Assembly: GCF_016653315.1 (NCBI RefSeq)
Contig: NZ_NHSH01000049.1
Location: forward strand, 62,001-126,000
Origin: Halochromatium roseum
GTDB taxonomy: Bacteria; Pseudomonadota; Gammaproteobacteria; Chromatiales; Chromatiaceae
DNA: 64,000 bases
Reading direction: 5' to 3'
Shown here: positions 26,537 to 35,381 of the stretch, piece after piece
Layout: each line of letters starts with the position of its first letter
Numbering within the stretch: the first letter of the stretch is position 1
Notes under the pieces: model-generated
Databases searched by the model: none
What the model was told of the DNA's origin: nothing
The model's input: only the letters and a program-made list of their open reading frames with translations
Position numbers and translations under genes: made by a program

Positions 26537-28612
26537 ATGCAAGAGACCCCAGCCAAGATCCTCCTGGTGGACGACGACCCGGGTATCCGACTGCTGATCC
26601 AGCATGGCTTGACCCGAGCCGGTTATCAGGTGACCGAGGCCAGCAATGGCCTCGAGGCCCTGGAGTGCTTCGAGACCGCCAAGCCCGATCTGATGCTGAT
26701 CGACGTCAGCATGCCGGAGCTGGATGGCTTCGAGACCGTCGCCGCGATTCGTCAGCGAGAGGGGGGCGAGATGATTCCGTTGGTCATGGTGACGGGCTCT
26801 GATGATAACGAGTCAGTGACCAAGGCCTTCCATGCCGGCGCAACCGACTTCATCACCAAGCCGATCAATCTGCCGATCCTGACCCAGCGGGTGCGCTATG
26901 CGCTCGCTAGTGCCAAGCGTGAACAGCACCTGCGCCGTATCCATTTGGAGCAGCAAAGCGCCTGCCAATTGGCAAAGCTGGGTTTTTGGCGGCTCCAGAT
27001 CGAGACCGGGCAGCTGCAATGGTCGCGGGATGCGGCGTCCCTGCTTGGCCGCTCCGCAGCCATGCCGAACAGCGTTGCGGCACTCATCGAGGAGGCGCGC
27101 CCGGATCAGCGCCAACGCCTACAGCTGGCCTTCGATCAAGCCGGGACGCGGGCGGCGGGGCTGGATCTGGAGATCGAGCTGGCGCGCGCCGGTAACGCCT
27201 GCATCATCAAGCTGCAAAGCAGTCCACAGATCGAGGATGGCATCATCGTTGGCGCCTTTCAGGATGTGACCGCTCTGCGCGCCTTCGAGGACCAGACGCT
27301 CTATCTGGTCGAGCATGACGAGCTGACCCATCTGCCGAATCATCGGCTGTTTTCCCGCTTGCTCGCGGATCGGCTCGAGCGCGATCGGCATGCCGAGGCG
27401 CGCACTGGCATGCTGGTGATCGATATCGATCGCCTGCATCGCATCAACGAGGCCTTTGGTCCGGTGCAAGGCGATGAGGTCATCGTGACCCTGGCCAACC
27501 GGCTGCGACAACTGCTGCCCTCCAATAGCCTCTTGTGCCGGCTCGAGTCGGACAGTTTCGGCATGGCGATCCCGCTGGAGAGCACCGATCTCGCGACGCT
27601 CCAAGCGCAGCTGCTGAGCCAGTTGATCCTGTCCTTGCCGATCAATGGGCGCGAGATCTATATCGATTGCAGCATGGGCCTGGCCATCTATCCCGACGAT
27701 GGTCAGGAGGCGGCCAGCCTGATTCAGGCCGCGCAAGCGGCGGAGCGAGAGACCAATCGCGATCCGAGTCGGCGCTTCATCCAGTTCTCGGAGATTCGCG
27801 AGGCGCGTGCGGAAGGGCGGGTGATTCTCGAAACCGATCTGCGCCGCGCGCTCGAGAAACAGGAATTCTTTCTCGTCTACCAACCCCAGCAGTGTCTGGC
27901 GACCCAGCGCATTGAGGGCGTGGAAGCGCTGTTGCGTTGGAACCACGCCGAACGCGGGATCGTTTCGCCGGCAGATTTCATACCTATCCTGGAGGAGACC
28001 GGACTCATCCATGAGGTCGGTGATTGGATCTTGGAGGAGGCGGTTCGTCAGGCCGTCGACTGGTTGCAACAGGGGCTGAATCTGCGGATGTCGGTCAACC
28101 TCGCTGCAGCACAGGTCGAGAACCCGCAACTCATCAATCGCTTGTGTGCACTGATCAAGGGCTATCAGCTGCCGCCCGAGAACCTCGAACTCGAGATCAC
28201 CGAGAGCACCGCGATGCAGGTGCCGGAACAGACCCTGCTCAATCTGCGCAAATATAAGCAGTGTGGTTTCCGCATCGCGATCGATGATTTCGGCACGGGC
28301 TACTCGTCGCTGTCCTATCTGCTGCAATTTCCGCTGGATACCTTGAAGATCGATCGTGCCTTCGTCAAAGAGATCACACGAGGTAAACGCAATCGCGCGA
28401 TTGTCACCGCGCTCAGCACCCTGAGCTTCCACCTGGGTTTGACCACCATTGCCGAGGGTGTCGAGCTTGAATCCCAACGCGATTATCTCGATGCGCTGAA
28501 CATCGATGAGATTCAGGGTTTCCTGATCGCCCGTCCGCTGGTGCCGGAGCGTTTGCTTGAGTTCATGCGGGCCTACGAGGCCGATGCCCAGCCGAGCCCT
28601 CGGCAAGCCTGA
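26537..28612 (+). CDS. Response regulator with PAS, degenerate GGDEF and EAL domains (c-di-GMP phosphodiesterase)
   Basis: 691 residues. The REC domain (1-120) has acidic D12/D13, phospho-acceptor D56 and K108. A PAS-like segment (about 140-250) precedes a GGDEF domain whose active loop reads ESDSF (337-341), so cyclase activity is unlikely. The EAL domain has the catalytic EALLRW (463-468) and DDFGTGYSSLSYL, which indicates an intact c-di-GMP phosphodiesterase. It lies 157 nt after the FIST gene and 8 nt before the hybrid kinase. Its REC domain is a natural target of that kinase's Hpt. Confidence 0.92.
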   Translation: MQETPAKILLVDDDPGIRLLIQHGLTRAGYQVTEASNGLEALECFETAKPDLMLIDVSMPELDGFETVAAIRQREGGEMIPLVMVTGSDDNESVTKAFHAGATDFITKPINLPILTQRVRYALASAKREQHLRRIHLEQQSACQLAKLGFWRLQIETGQLQWSRDAASLLGRSAAMPNSVAALIEEARPDQRQRLQLAFDQAGTRAAGLDLEIELARAGNACIIKLQSSPQIEDGIIVGAFQDVTALRAFEDQTLYLVEHDELTHLPNHRLFSRLLADRLERDRHAEARTGMLVIDIDRLHRINEAFGPVQGDEVIVTLANRLRQLLPSNSLLCRLESDSFGMAIPLESTDLATLQAQLLSQLILSLPINGREIYIDCSMGLAIYPDDGQEAASLIQAAQAAERETNRDPSRRFIQFSEIREARAEGRVILETDLRRALEKQEFFLVYQPQQCLATQRIEGVEALLRWNHAERGIVSPADFIPILEETGLIHEVGDWILEEAVRQAVDWLQQGLNLRMSVNLAAAQVENPQLINRLCALIKGYQLPPENLELEITESTAMQVPEQTLLNLRKYKQCGFRIAIDDFGTGYSSLSYLLQFPLDTLKIDRAFVKEITRGKRNRAIVTALSTLSFHLGLTTIAEGVELESQRDYLDALNIDEIQGFLIARPLVPERLLEFMRAYEADAQPSPRQA

Positions 28613-28620
28613 GAGCGGTC

Positions 28621-31362
28621 ATGACTGAAACGGACACGCATAAAGAGTTCGAGATCCTCTATGAGATCTCGCTGGCGATTGGCCACAGTCTGGATCTGCA
28701 GGCCATGCTCAAGCAGTCCGTGGGCACGATCATGCGCCAGTTGAACTGTCAGGCTGCCCTGGTCTTGCAATACGGCGCTGACGCTGACACGCAGGTCAGG
28801 AATGGGCGATCGCGAGAGCCGTCGCAAGAGCAGGCGCAAATGCGCGCAGAAGCGCTGACTTGGAAGGATCTCTATGTGGTGCCCAAGACCGCACGCAAAT
28901 CGTCTGAATTGCAGGACTTCGTCACCGAATTGAGTTTGCCGGCGAACCAGGCCGAACTCGCGGTTTGGCAGACAGCGGCCGAAGCTGGCGCTTTGCCGCA
29001 CGCGAGCGAGCTTGGCACCTCGACCTATTACGCCTTCTATCTTGCGAAGATCGGTGTGCTCATCCTGAAACGGATCGGCCCGAGCCTTTCGCGCAGTCTG
29101 CTGCTGTCGTTGAATGTCTTAATGGATAAGTTGGCGTACTCGGCGCTCGCTTGCCTGCACGATGCGCAACTGAAACAGCAGATCGAGGCGGCGCAAGCGG
29201 CCAACGTGGCCAAGAGCCAGTTCCTCGCCAATATGAGCCATGAGATCCGCACACCGATGAACGGTGTGATGGGGATGTTGGACATTACGCTCGAGACCGA
29301 GCTTCAGCCACAGCAGCGCGATTATCTCCGCCAGGCGCGCTTGTCGGCGCAGCATCTGCTCGAAATCATCAACCTGATCCTGGATCTCTCCAAGATCGAG
29401 GCGAAGAAATTCAAGCTAAAACCGGAACCGACCGACCTGTTCGAGTTCATCGGAGCGTTGATCAAGAGCCAGGTACCCCATGCGTTGTGCAAGCGGCTCA
29501 ATCTGCTCTATGACGTCGAGCCGACACTGCCGCGCTGGATTGAGATCGATCCCACTCGGTTACGCCAGGTCATGTCGAATCTGATCGGTAATGCCCTGAA
29601 GTTTACCGATCAGGGCAGCGTCAAGCTCATCGTGTCACCCTGTCAGGGGCCAGCGCATGCGTCCCAGGAAAGCAACGCTCAATGGACCTGCTTCGAGGTC
29701 GAGGACACCGGCATTGGCATTCCAGCCGAGCAACAGTTGACGATCTTCAATGCCTTCGAGCAAGTCGACAGCAAAACGACACGCAAATTCGAGGGCACCG
29801 GACTCGGCCTGACCATCACCCGCGAACTGGTCGAGATGATGGGGGGGACAATCGAGGTTGAGAGCGAGGTCGGCCAGGGCACCTGTTTCCGTGTGACCCT
29901 GCCACTGAAGTCAGCCGCTGAGGCTATCGTCGAGGATGTCCGCGTGCAGGCGCTTCCGGCAACCACCTATCGGATCTTGGTGGTTGATGACGAGCCACTG
30001 AATCGTTCCGTGATCCATCACATGCTTGAGATTCTCGGGGTTGCCTGTGCGACCGCGGTGAGTGCGCCGGAAGGGCTGTTGGCGCTGCGCAAGGCGATCG
30101 AGGACGAGCAGCCGTTCAATCTCTTATTGCTGGATGCCAACATGCCGGGTATGGACGGCTACGCGATGGCGAAGGAGGTGCTGCGTGAGGGTTTGCTCTG
30201 TCCCGCGCAAATTCGTATTTTGAGTTCTTCGGCGTTTGCCGGAGAGGAAGAACGCGACCAGGACTACTTGGCTCAAAACCAACATGCGTGCCATAAGACG
30301 TGTCCATTCTACAACGGCAAGGAGACGCTCTGTTGGCAGTTTGCACAGAAAGAGTGTTTGACAAAGCCGGTTACGCTTGCCGACCTGCGTCATCTCCTCT
30401 TTCGACAAGACCAAACCTCGGATGGCGTTTCGACCCGGTCTCGCTCATCACTTGCCGATCAACCGTTGAATATCCTGGTCGCGGAAGATAATCCGATCAA
30501 TCAGCAGGTGATCATCGCGCTATTGAAGAAGTTTAAGGTGGCTTATACCTTGGCCAATAATGGTCGGGAAGCTGTCGAATGGGCTCGCAAGGAACGGTTT
30601 GATCTCATTTTCATGGATATCATGATGCCGACGATGGACGGTTTGGAGGCGACCGAGCAAATCCGGGAATACGAGCGTCAACAGCAATGGCCGCCGGTGC
30701 CGATCATCGCCCTCACCGCCAAGGCGATGAAAGGGGATCGTGAGGGCTATCTTGAGCGGGGCATGGATGGTTATGTCGCTAAGCCGATCAACTCTATGTT
30801 GTTGTTCGAGGAAATGGAGCGGGTGCTGCCCAAGCGCGATGCCGAACTTCGATCACCGAGCGATGAAGCCAAAACGCAGCAAGCTCAAGCCTCTTCAGAT
30901 CTGGAGACCTGGCTCGGCGTTGATGAAGAAGACCAGACCGCAGCGCCGTTTGCCGATCTGGACTCGGCAACCCCAAGTCAGCCCTCCACGACAGGTGCCG
31001 ATCCGCAGCAGTTTGATTGGGATCAGGCGATCAAGCAATTGGGTGCGGAAGAGGAATTGCTGATCCTGTTCCTCTCACGTTTCCTAGACGATCTCCCTGC
31101 TGCCGAGCAACGCGTGAGAGCGGCCTGCGAACAACGCAATGCAAAATCGCTGAAGCTGGAGGCGCACACGCTGAAAAGCCTCTGCGCGACCCTATGCATG
31201 GAGCAGGCAAGACAGGGGTTCTGGGTGCTAGAGCAGAGCTGTCGCGATCAACCGAGCGATTGGGCCGATGTCGACAGGCAAGTGAACGCGGTATTCGCGA
31301 CCTTGCAGCATGTCCGCCCTCTGCTCGAGGACAGACTTGAGCAATATCGGCCTGATTCATGA
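28621..31362 (+). CDS. Hybrid sensor histidine kinase (GAF-like, HK, REC with Cys insertion, REC, Hpt)
   Basis: 913 residues. A GAF-like input domain (about 1-180) is followed by a dimerisation helix with H207 ([14 protein letters not shown]), an HATPase (NALKF, DTGIGIP, GTGLGL), REC1 (about 450-592, phospho-acceptor D505), REC2 (about 617-735, D666) and an Hpt with H849 (EAHTLKS). REC1 contains an unusual insertion between its fourth strand and the TKP loop with four cysteines at 557, 561, 571 and 579 (C-x3-C-x9-C-x7-C). The end overlaps the EAL-HDOD start by 4 nt. The protein appears cytoplasmic. Phospho-flow to the upstream REC-EAL protein is inference. Confidence 0.93.
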   Translation: MTETDTHKEFEILYEISLAIGHSLDLQAMLKQSVGTIMRQLNCQAALVLQYGADADTQVRNGRSREPSQEQAQMRAEALTWKDLYVVPKTARKSSELQDFVTELSLPANQAELAVWQTAAEAGALPHASELGTSTYYAFYLAKIGVLILKRIGPSLSRSLLLSLNVLMDKLAYSALACLHDAQLKQQIEAAQAANVAKSQFLANMSHEIRTPMNGVMGMLDITLETELQPQQRDYLRQARLSAQHLLEIINLILDLSKIEAKKFKLKPEPTDLFEFIGALIKSQVPHALCKRLNLLYDVEPTLPRWIEIDPTRLRQVMSNLIGNALKFTDQGSVKLIVSPCQGPAHASQESNAQWTCFEVEDTGIGIPAEQQLTIFNAFEQVDSKTTRKFEGTGLGLTITRELVEMMGGTIEVESEVGQGTCFRVTLPLKSAAEAIVEDVRVQALPATTYRILVVDDEPLNRSVIHHMLEILGVACATAVSAPEGLLALRKAIEDEQPFNLLLLDANMPGMDGYAMAKEVLREGLLCPAQIRILSSSAFAGEEERDQDYLAQNQHACHKTCPFYNGKETLCWQFAQKECLTKPVTLADLRHLLFRQDQTSDGVSTRSRSSLADQPLNILVAEDNPINQQVIIALLKKFKVAYTLANNGREAVEWARKERFDLIFMDIMMPTMDGLEATEQIREYERQQQWPPVPIIALTAKAMKGDREGYLERGMDGYVAKPINSMLLFEEMERVLPKRDAELRSPSDEAKTQQAQASSDLETWLGVDEEDQTAAPFADLDSATPSQPSTTGADPQQFDWDQAIKQLGAEEELLILFLSRFLDDLPAAEQRVRAACEQRNAKSLKLEAHTLKSLCATLCMEQARQGFWVLEQSCRDQPSDWADVDRQVNAVFATLQHVRPLLEDRLEQYRPDS

Positions 31363-32591
31363 GTGAACACAGCGACCATAGTCCTTACTGCATCGCATTA
31401 CAGCCAATTTGCGATCGCAATCTGCATCATGTCGCCGATAAGCTGCTCTATCGCTCGCATTGTGGAGCGGATGTGGCGTCTTTTGATGATCCCTTTCTCG
31501 CAACGGTTCGCTCTTATTCGACGGCAGTCTACGAGGTGGGTATCGAGAACCTAGTCGGCGATCGCATGCTCTTGTTCACCGCGCCATTGGAATGGATCGA
31601 AAATACAGGATTTTTCGAGCTTCCCGCAGAGCAGTTGTTCGCGGAGTTGACATTGGATTTTTTCGAATCGCCGACAGCGCTCGATGCGATCGAACGCCTG
31701 CGCGCCATCGGCTATTTGATTGCCGTACCGCAGACCGTTTTCGAGCGTTACCCCGAGATTCCCATCAGGTTGATCGATCTCGTCAAGATCGATAGTCGAC
31801 TCCCTGATTGCATGGAGCTCGCCGCTCACTTCAAGAGACTGGGACTACGGTTACTGGCGACCTTTGTCGAGGACCAAGCAACCCTGGATCGTGTTCATGC
31901 CGGCGCCTTCGATTGGTTCATGGGGTTCGTGTTCTTGCCACCGAAGCAGGTCAAGGAGAGCGGTCGCAAACGCTCGAGCAATCGTGCCGTCGAGCTCCGA
32001 TTATTGGCCGAGCTCAGCTCGCACGAGATCCAATTCGAGCAGCTCGAGGCACTGCTGGCTCAGCATCCGCATTTTTGCGTCCTGTTGTTCGCGCAGGTGA
32101 ACTCGGCGGCCTTTTCGCGCGGTAATCGTCGCATCGAATCCCTGCATGAGGCGGTGGTGAGACTCGGCTTAGAGCGGATCAAAACCATCGCGTCTTTTCT
32201 GTTGCTCAGCCGCAATGATCCGGTCGAGGCGGTACAGGTGCGCATGCTCTTGACGCGCGCCGCGATGGCGGCTCGCATCGCCCGACGGGTGCGCAGCATC
32301 GATCCAAATACCGCCTTCACCCTCGGTCTGTTTTCACGTCTGGATGCCTTCGAGGGCCTGCCGATGCCGACGCTGCTCCAAGGCATGCCGTTTTCCGTCC
32401 CGATGCAACATGCCTTGCTAAAGCGCGAGGGTGAGATGGGCAAGCTGTTGGATGTGTTAGATGCGCATGAATCCGGTGATCTCTCAAGTCTCAGTCCTGC
32501 CGTGGTGGCGAAGCTGAATGAGGATTTCGTGCATGCGGTTGCCTGGACCGAGCAATGGCTGGTTAGCGAGCCGCCCCCATCGTCTGTCTAA
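31359..32591 (+). CDS. EAL-HDOD (YuxH-like) signalling protein
   Basis: 410 residues. The EAL half (1-205) is degenerate: the signature is DKLLYRSH rather than EALLR, and catalytic acids are missing, so it is probably a c-di-GMP-binding or inert domain. The HDOD half (about 205-400) has the helical pattern LLAELSSHEIQFEQLEALLAQHP and FTLGLFSRLD. This pairing is a known architecture (YuxH/CdgJ-type) that influences motility and c-di-GMP responses. The start overlaps the hybrid kinase stop by ATGA, so it is coupled and belongs to the same pathway. Confidence 0.88.
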   Translation: MSEHSDHSPYCIALQPICDRNLHHVADKLLYRSHCGADVASFDDPFLATVRSYSTAVYEVGIENLVGDRMLLFTAPLEWIENTGFFELPAEQLFAELTLDFFESPTALDAIERLRAIGYLIAVPQTVFERYPEIPIRLIDLVKIDSRLPDCMELAAHFKRLGLRLLATFVEDQATLDRVHAGAFDWFMGFVFLPPKQVKESGRKRSSNRAVELRLLAELSSHEIQFEQLEALLAQHPHFCVLLFAQVNSAAFSRGNRRIESLHEAVVRLGLERIKTIASFLLLSRNDPVEAVQVRMLLTRAAMAARIARRVRSIDPNTAFTLGLFSRLDAFEGLPMPTLLQGMPFSVPMQHALLKREGEMGKLLDVLDAHESGDLSSLSPAVVAKLNEDFVHAVAWTEQWLVSEPPPSSV

Positions 32592-32613
32592 TATCCCTGA
32601 GGAGAGAAAATCA

Positions 32614-32907
32614 ATGTCAACGACACTCGTCCATATCCAGGTGGTTCCCGAGGCGCGGGATCGATTCATTGCCGCGACGCACGAGAATTGCCGTCAATCC
32701 CGGCAAGAACCAGGCAACCTGCGTTTCGATCTGCTGCAAGGGGAGGCCGATCCGAATCATTTCATCCTCTACGAGGCCTATGTCGATGCCGAGGCCGCGC
32801 GTGCGCACAAGGAGACGGCCCATTACTTGGCCTGGCGGGAGGCCGTCGCCGAGATGATGGCGCGCCCGCGCGAAGGCATCGCCTATCAAATGCTGGTGGC
32901 TGAATAA
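32614..32907 (+). CDS. LsrG/YgiN-like antibiotic-biosynthesis-monooxygenase (ABM) domain protein
   Basis: 97 residues from the ATG at 32614, with GAGGAGAG just upstream. The core EPGNLRFDLLQGEADPNHFILYE closely follows the LsrG pattern (GNLRFDVLQ...YIYEAY), then HKETAHYLAW. ABM proteins are small ferredoxin-like dimers; LsrG isomerises phospho-AI-2 and YgiN oxidises quinols. The rest of the lsr operon is absent, so a quinone or aldehyde role with the adjacent Fe-ADH is as likely. The stop shares one base with the ADH start (TAATG). Confidence 0.85.
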   Translation: MSTTLVHIQVVPEARDRFIAATHENCRQSRQEPGNLRFDLLQGEADPNHFILYEAYVDAEAARAHKETAHYLAWREAVAEMMARPREGIAYQMLVAE

Positions 32908-34097
32908 TGGCGGGCCTGTCAGCGTTCTCGATCGCCCGCTTACCGCGCATTGCGTTTGGCGTCGGCGTGCGCTCGACGGTTGGCGCCCGCGCCGCTCGCT
33001 ATGGACGGCGGGCACTGTTGGTCACCGGTGGGACGTCGTTGCGGGCCGGGCCCTTCTGGACGGAATTGGAGCAATCATTCGCCACGGCGGAGGTGCATGT
33101 GGAGCAGGTCCAGATCGCCGATGAGCCGAGCCCAGATCAGATCGATGCCGCGGTGCGCGCCTATCAACAGGCCGACATCGATGTCGTGGTCGCCATCGGT
33201 GGTGGCAGTGCGCTGGATGCCGGCAAGGCCATCGCCGGTCTGCTGCGTCCTGGCCACTCGGTATTGGATCATCTCGAAGGGGTGGGGCCGGAGCGTCCCT
33301 ATCAGGGGCCGGCGCTGCCCTTTGTTGCGCTGCCGACCACCGCCGGCACCGGCTCGGAGGCGACCAAGAATGCCGTGCTGAGCCAGCGTGGCGAGGGGGG
33401 CTACAAGAAATCCTTTCGCGACGAGGCCCTGGTCGCGCGTGATGCCTTGGTTGACCCGGATTTCCTGCAAACCTGTCCGCGCTCGGTGCTGGCGGCTAAC
33501 GGCATGGATGCGCTCACGCAATTGCTGGAGTCCTTCGTCTCGACGCGCTCGAATCCGCTCTGTGCCGCCTTGGCCTTGGACGGGTTGAAACAGGCAGGTG
33601 ACGCGCTCTTGCCGCTCTACCAAGACCCGAACAACGCCGAGGCCCGAGCCGGCATGGCCTATGCGTCACTGCTCTCAGGCATCTGTCTTGCGCAGACCGG
33701 GCTCGGCTCGGTGCATGGCTTGGCCTCGCCGCTCGGCGCCTTCTTCCCGATTCCGCATGGGATGGCCTGCGGCACCCTGGTCGCCAAGGCCACAGAGATC
33801 AATCTGAGCGCCATGCAGCAGCGCGAGCCCGAGCATCCGGCCCTGGAGGCCTATGCTACGGTTGGCCGCCTGTTCGCTGGCGAGCAGGGCTTGAGCCGGC
33901 AAGACGCTTGGGATGCGTTGCTCGACAGGCTGTGGGATTGGACCGAGCGCTTGCAACTGCAGCGCCTCTCAGCCTGGGGGGTCACCAGCGCCGATCATCC
34001 GCGTATCGTTGCCAATAGTCGGGGCAGCAGCATGAAGACCAATCCCGTCGTGCTACGGGACGAGGAGATTGCCGCCATTCTTGCTGTGCGGCAATAG
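32907..34097 (+). CDS. Iron-containing (type III) alcohol dehydrogenase
   Basis: 396 residues. The NAD-binding GGGSALDAGKAIA is present, followed by the TTAGTGSEAT motif. Metal ligands by alignment with FucO are D201, Q205, H270 and H284: the second ligand is Gln (NGMDALTQLLES) where FucO has His. The HGLASPLGAFFPIPHGMACG signature covers the two histidines. It reduces aldehydes or oxidises alcohols with NAD(P). It is translationally coupled to the ABM protein. It is convergent with a response regulator 28 nt downstream. Confidence 0.92.
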   Translation: MAGLSAFSIARLPRIAFGVGVRSTVGARAARYGRRALLVTGGTSLRAGPFWTELEQSFATAEVHVEQVQIADEPSPDQIDAAVRAYQQADIDVVVAIGGGSALDAGKAIAGLLRPGHSVLDHLEGVGPERPYQGPALPFVALPTTAGTGSEATKNAVLSQRGEGGYKKSFRDEALVARDALVDPDFLQTCPRSVLAANGMDALTQLLESFVSTRSNPLCAALALDGLKQAGDALLPLYQDPNNAEARAGMAYASLLSGICLAQTGLGSVHGLASPLGAFFPIPHGMACGTLVAKATEINLSAMQQREPEHPALEAYATVGRLFAGEQGLSRQDAWDALLDRLWDWTERLQLQRLSAWGVTSADHPRIVANSRGSSMKTNPVVLRDEEIAAILAVRQ

Positions 34098-34125
34098 GAT
34101 GCGGCCATCCGTTGTCCGCGCTTTG

Positions 34126-34524
34126 CTAGGCGCAGCGGCTATGATGGTAATGCTCCAAGACCTTTTCGATGCGTTCAGGATTCAGCGGTTTGACTAGGAA
34201 GCCATTGACCTTGCTCGCAGCGGCCTGACGCACATTGGCGATGGTGCTATGCGCGGTGAGCATGATGATCGAAACCTGTCGCTTGTCCTTCCTGAGTTCG
34301 TTGAGGACGTCGATGCCATTCATCTCGCCTGGCATCTCGATGTCCAAAAAGACAAGATCCAGAGGGTTCTTCTGGCAGAGATCCACGGCCTCTTGACCTG
34401 AGCCTGATTCGAGAATGTTTGTGTGATCCAGTGACTGCAGTGTTGAGCGCAGGAGCTTTCGTAGCATCGGATCATCGTCGACGATCAGAATGCTGACGTC
34501 ATTGGGATTACATGACCAAGGCAT
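34126..34524 (-). CDS. Single-domain response regulator
   Basis: 132 residues, a CheY-like REC domain without output: ILIVDDDPMLRKLL (acidic pair), phospho-acceptor in LVFLDIEMPG and the lysine in GFLVKPLNP. It lies 11 nt after the REC-Hpt gene, so it is probably the next step of the same phosphorelay, or an adaptor for the hybrid kinase cluster 3 kb away. Confidence 0.9.
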   Translation of the reverse strand: MPWSCNPNDVSILIVDDDPMLRKLLRSTLQSLDHTNILESGSGQEAVDLCQKNPLDLVFLDIEMPGEMNGIDVLNELRKDKRQVSIIMLTAHSTIANVRQAAASKVNGFLVKPLNPERIEKVLEHYHHSRCA

Positions 34525-34535
34525 CGAGTAACCAT

Positions 34536-35243
34536 CTAATGATTGAGTTGTAGAAGACGCTCGGCCTCGGCGATGACGGGGTCGATCTGCATCGTGACAG
34601 CCTGGAGCGAATATCCTTGACGCAACAACCTATCCGCTGATGCAGCGAGCGCGCCGAGCCGATGATAGCCAAAACTCCCCGCGGACCCTTTGAGTTTGTG
34701 CAGTACCGCCTGAGCCTGGCTCGCGGAACCTTGTTCTAGGGCTGATCTCAGGTCGTCGAGATAACTGCTGTTCAGTATCTCGATGAAGGCGCGTTGCAAG
34801 GCGCGCTGCTCATCGTCGCCTAAGATCGCTGGGTTGGCCGAGGCGTGCTCTGGACTCGAGGCTTGCAGGCATTGCTCGAGCAGCGTCGTTAAGGCGGTCA
34901 GATCGAACGGTTTCCACAGCAGGTGGCAACCGAGCGATCTCAGTCGCGCTTGTTCAGCCTCGGGCAGGTGCCTCGCAATGATGACAATCGGTACGATCTG
35001 ACCTGATCCACGAGCCAACTGAATGCTGTCCAGGAGCTGACCACTCTGGTGCAAATTGAGGTCGATCAAGACGATATCAAATTCCGCGGTCAGCAACTGT
35101 TCGATCAGTGGCTCACCGGTGCTGACCGAGGTGACATCCAGATTGAGTGCGATGAGCTGTTTGCCAAGCTGTGTGCGGCTCATGGGATCGCTGTCGGCGA
35201 TGAGCGCGCGTCTTTGAGGCTGTTGCCGGAGATCGTTCACCAA
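34536..35243 (-). CDS. REC-Hpt phosphotransfer protein
   Basis: 235 residues. An N-terminal REC domain (10-125; phospho-acceptor in IVLIDLNLHQSG, lysine in LLWKPFDL) is joined to an Hpt domain (about 150-230) with the histidine in VLHKLKGSAGSFG. It could take phosphate from a hybrid kinase and pass it to the single-domain REC encoded downstream. No kinase is directly adjacent. Confidence 0.88.
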   Translation of the reverse strand: MVNDLRQQPQRRALIADSDPMSRTQLGKQLIALNLDVTSVSTGEPLIEQLLTAEFDIVLIDLNLHQSGQLLDSIQLARGSGQIVPIVIIARHLPEAEQARLRSLGCHLLWKPFDLTALTTLLEQCLQASSPEHASANPAILGDDEQRALQRAFIEILNSSYLDDLRSALEQGSASQAQAVLHKLKGSAGSFGYHRLGALAASADRLLRQGYSLQAVTMQIDPVIAEAERLLQLNH

Positions 35244-35381
35244 CGGGTACCTTAATTAACACGACCGACTGGTCAATCAGCGCTGGCTCTCGCGTGCAGC
35301 GCCGCGAACCGGCTGATGATCGCGATAGCGGAAGCCGTCTGGCGATTGGCCAGCCGGTTCCAGCAGTCGCGGGCAGTCGCT

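Noticed and set aside
27119-28606. 495-codon reverse frame opposite the REC-GGDEF-EAL gene
   Set aside because: Antisense artefact; no domain signature.
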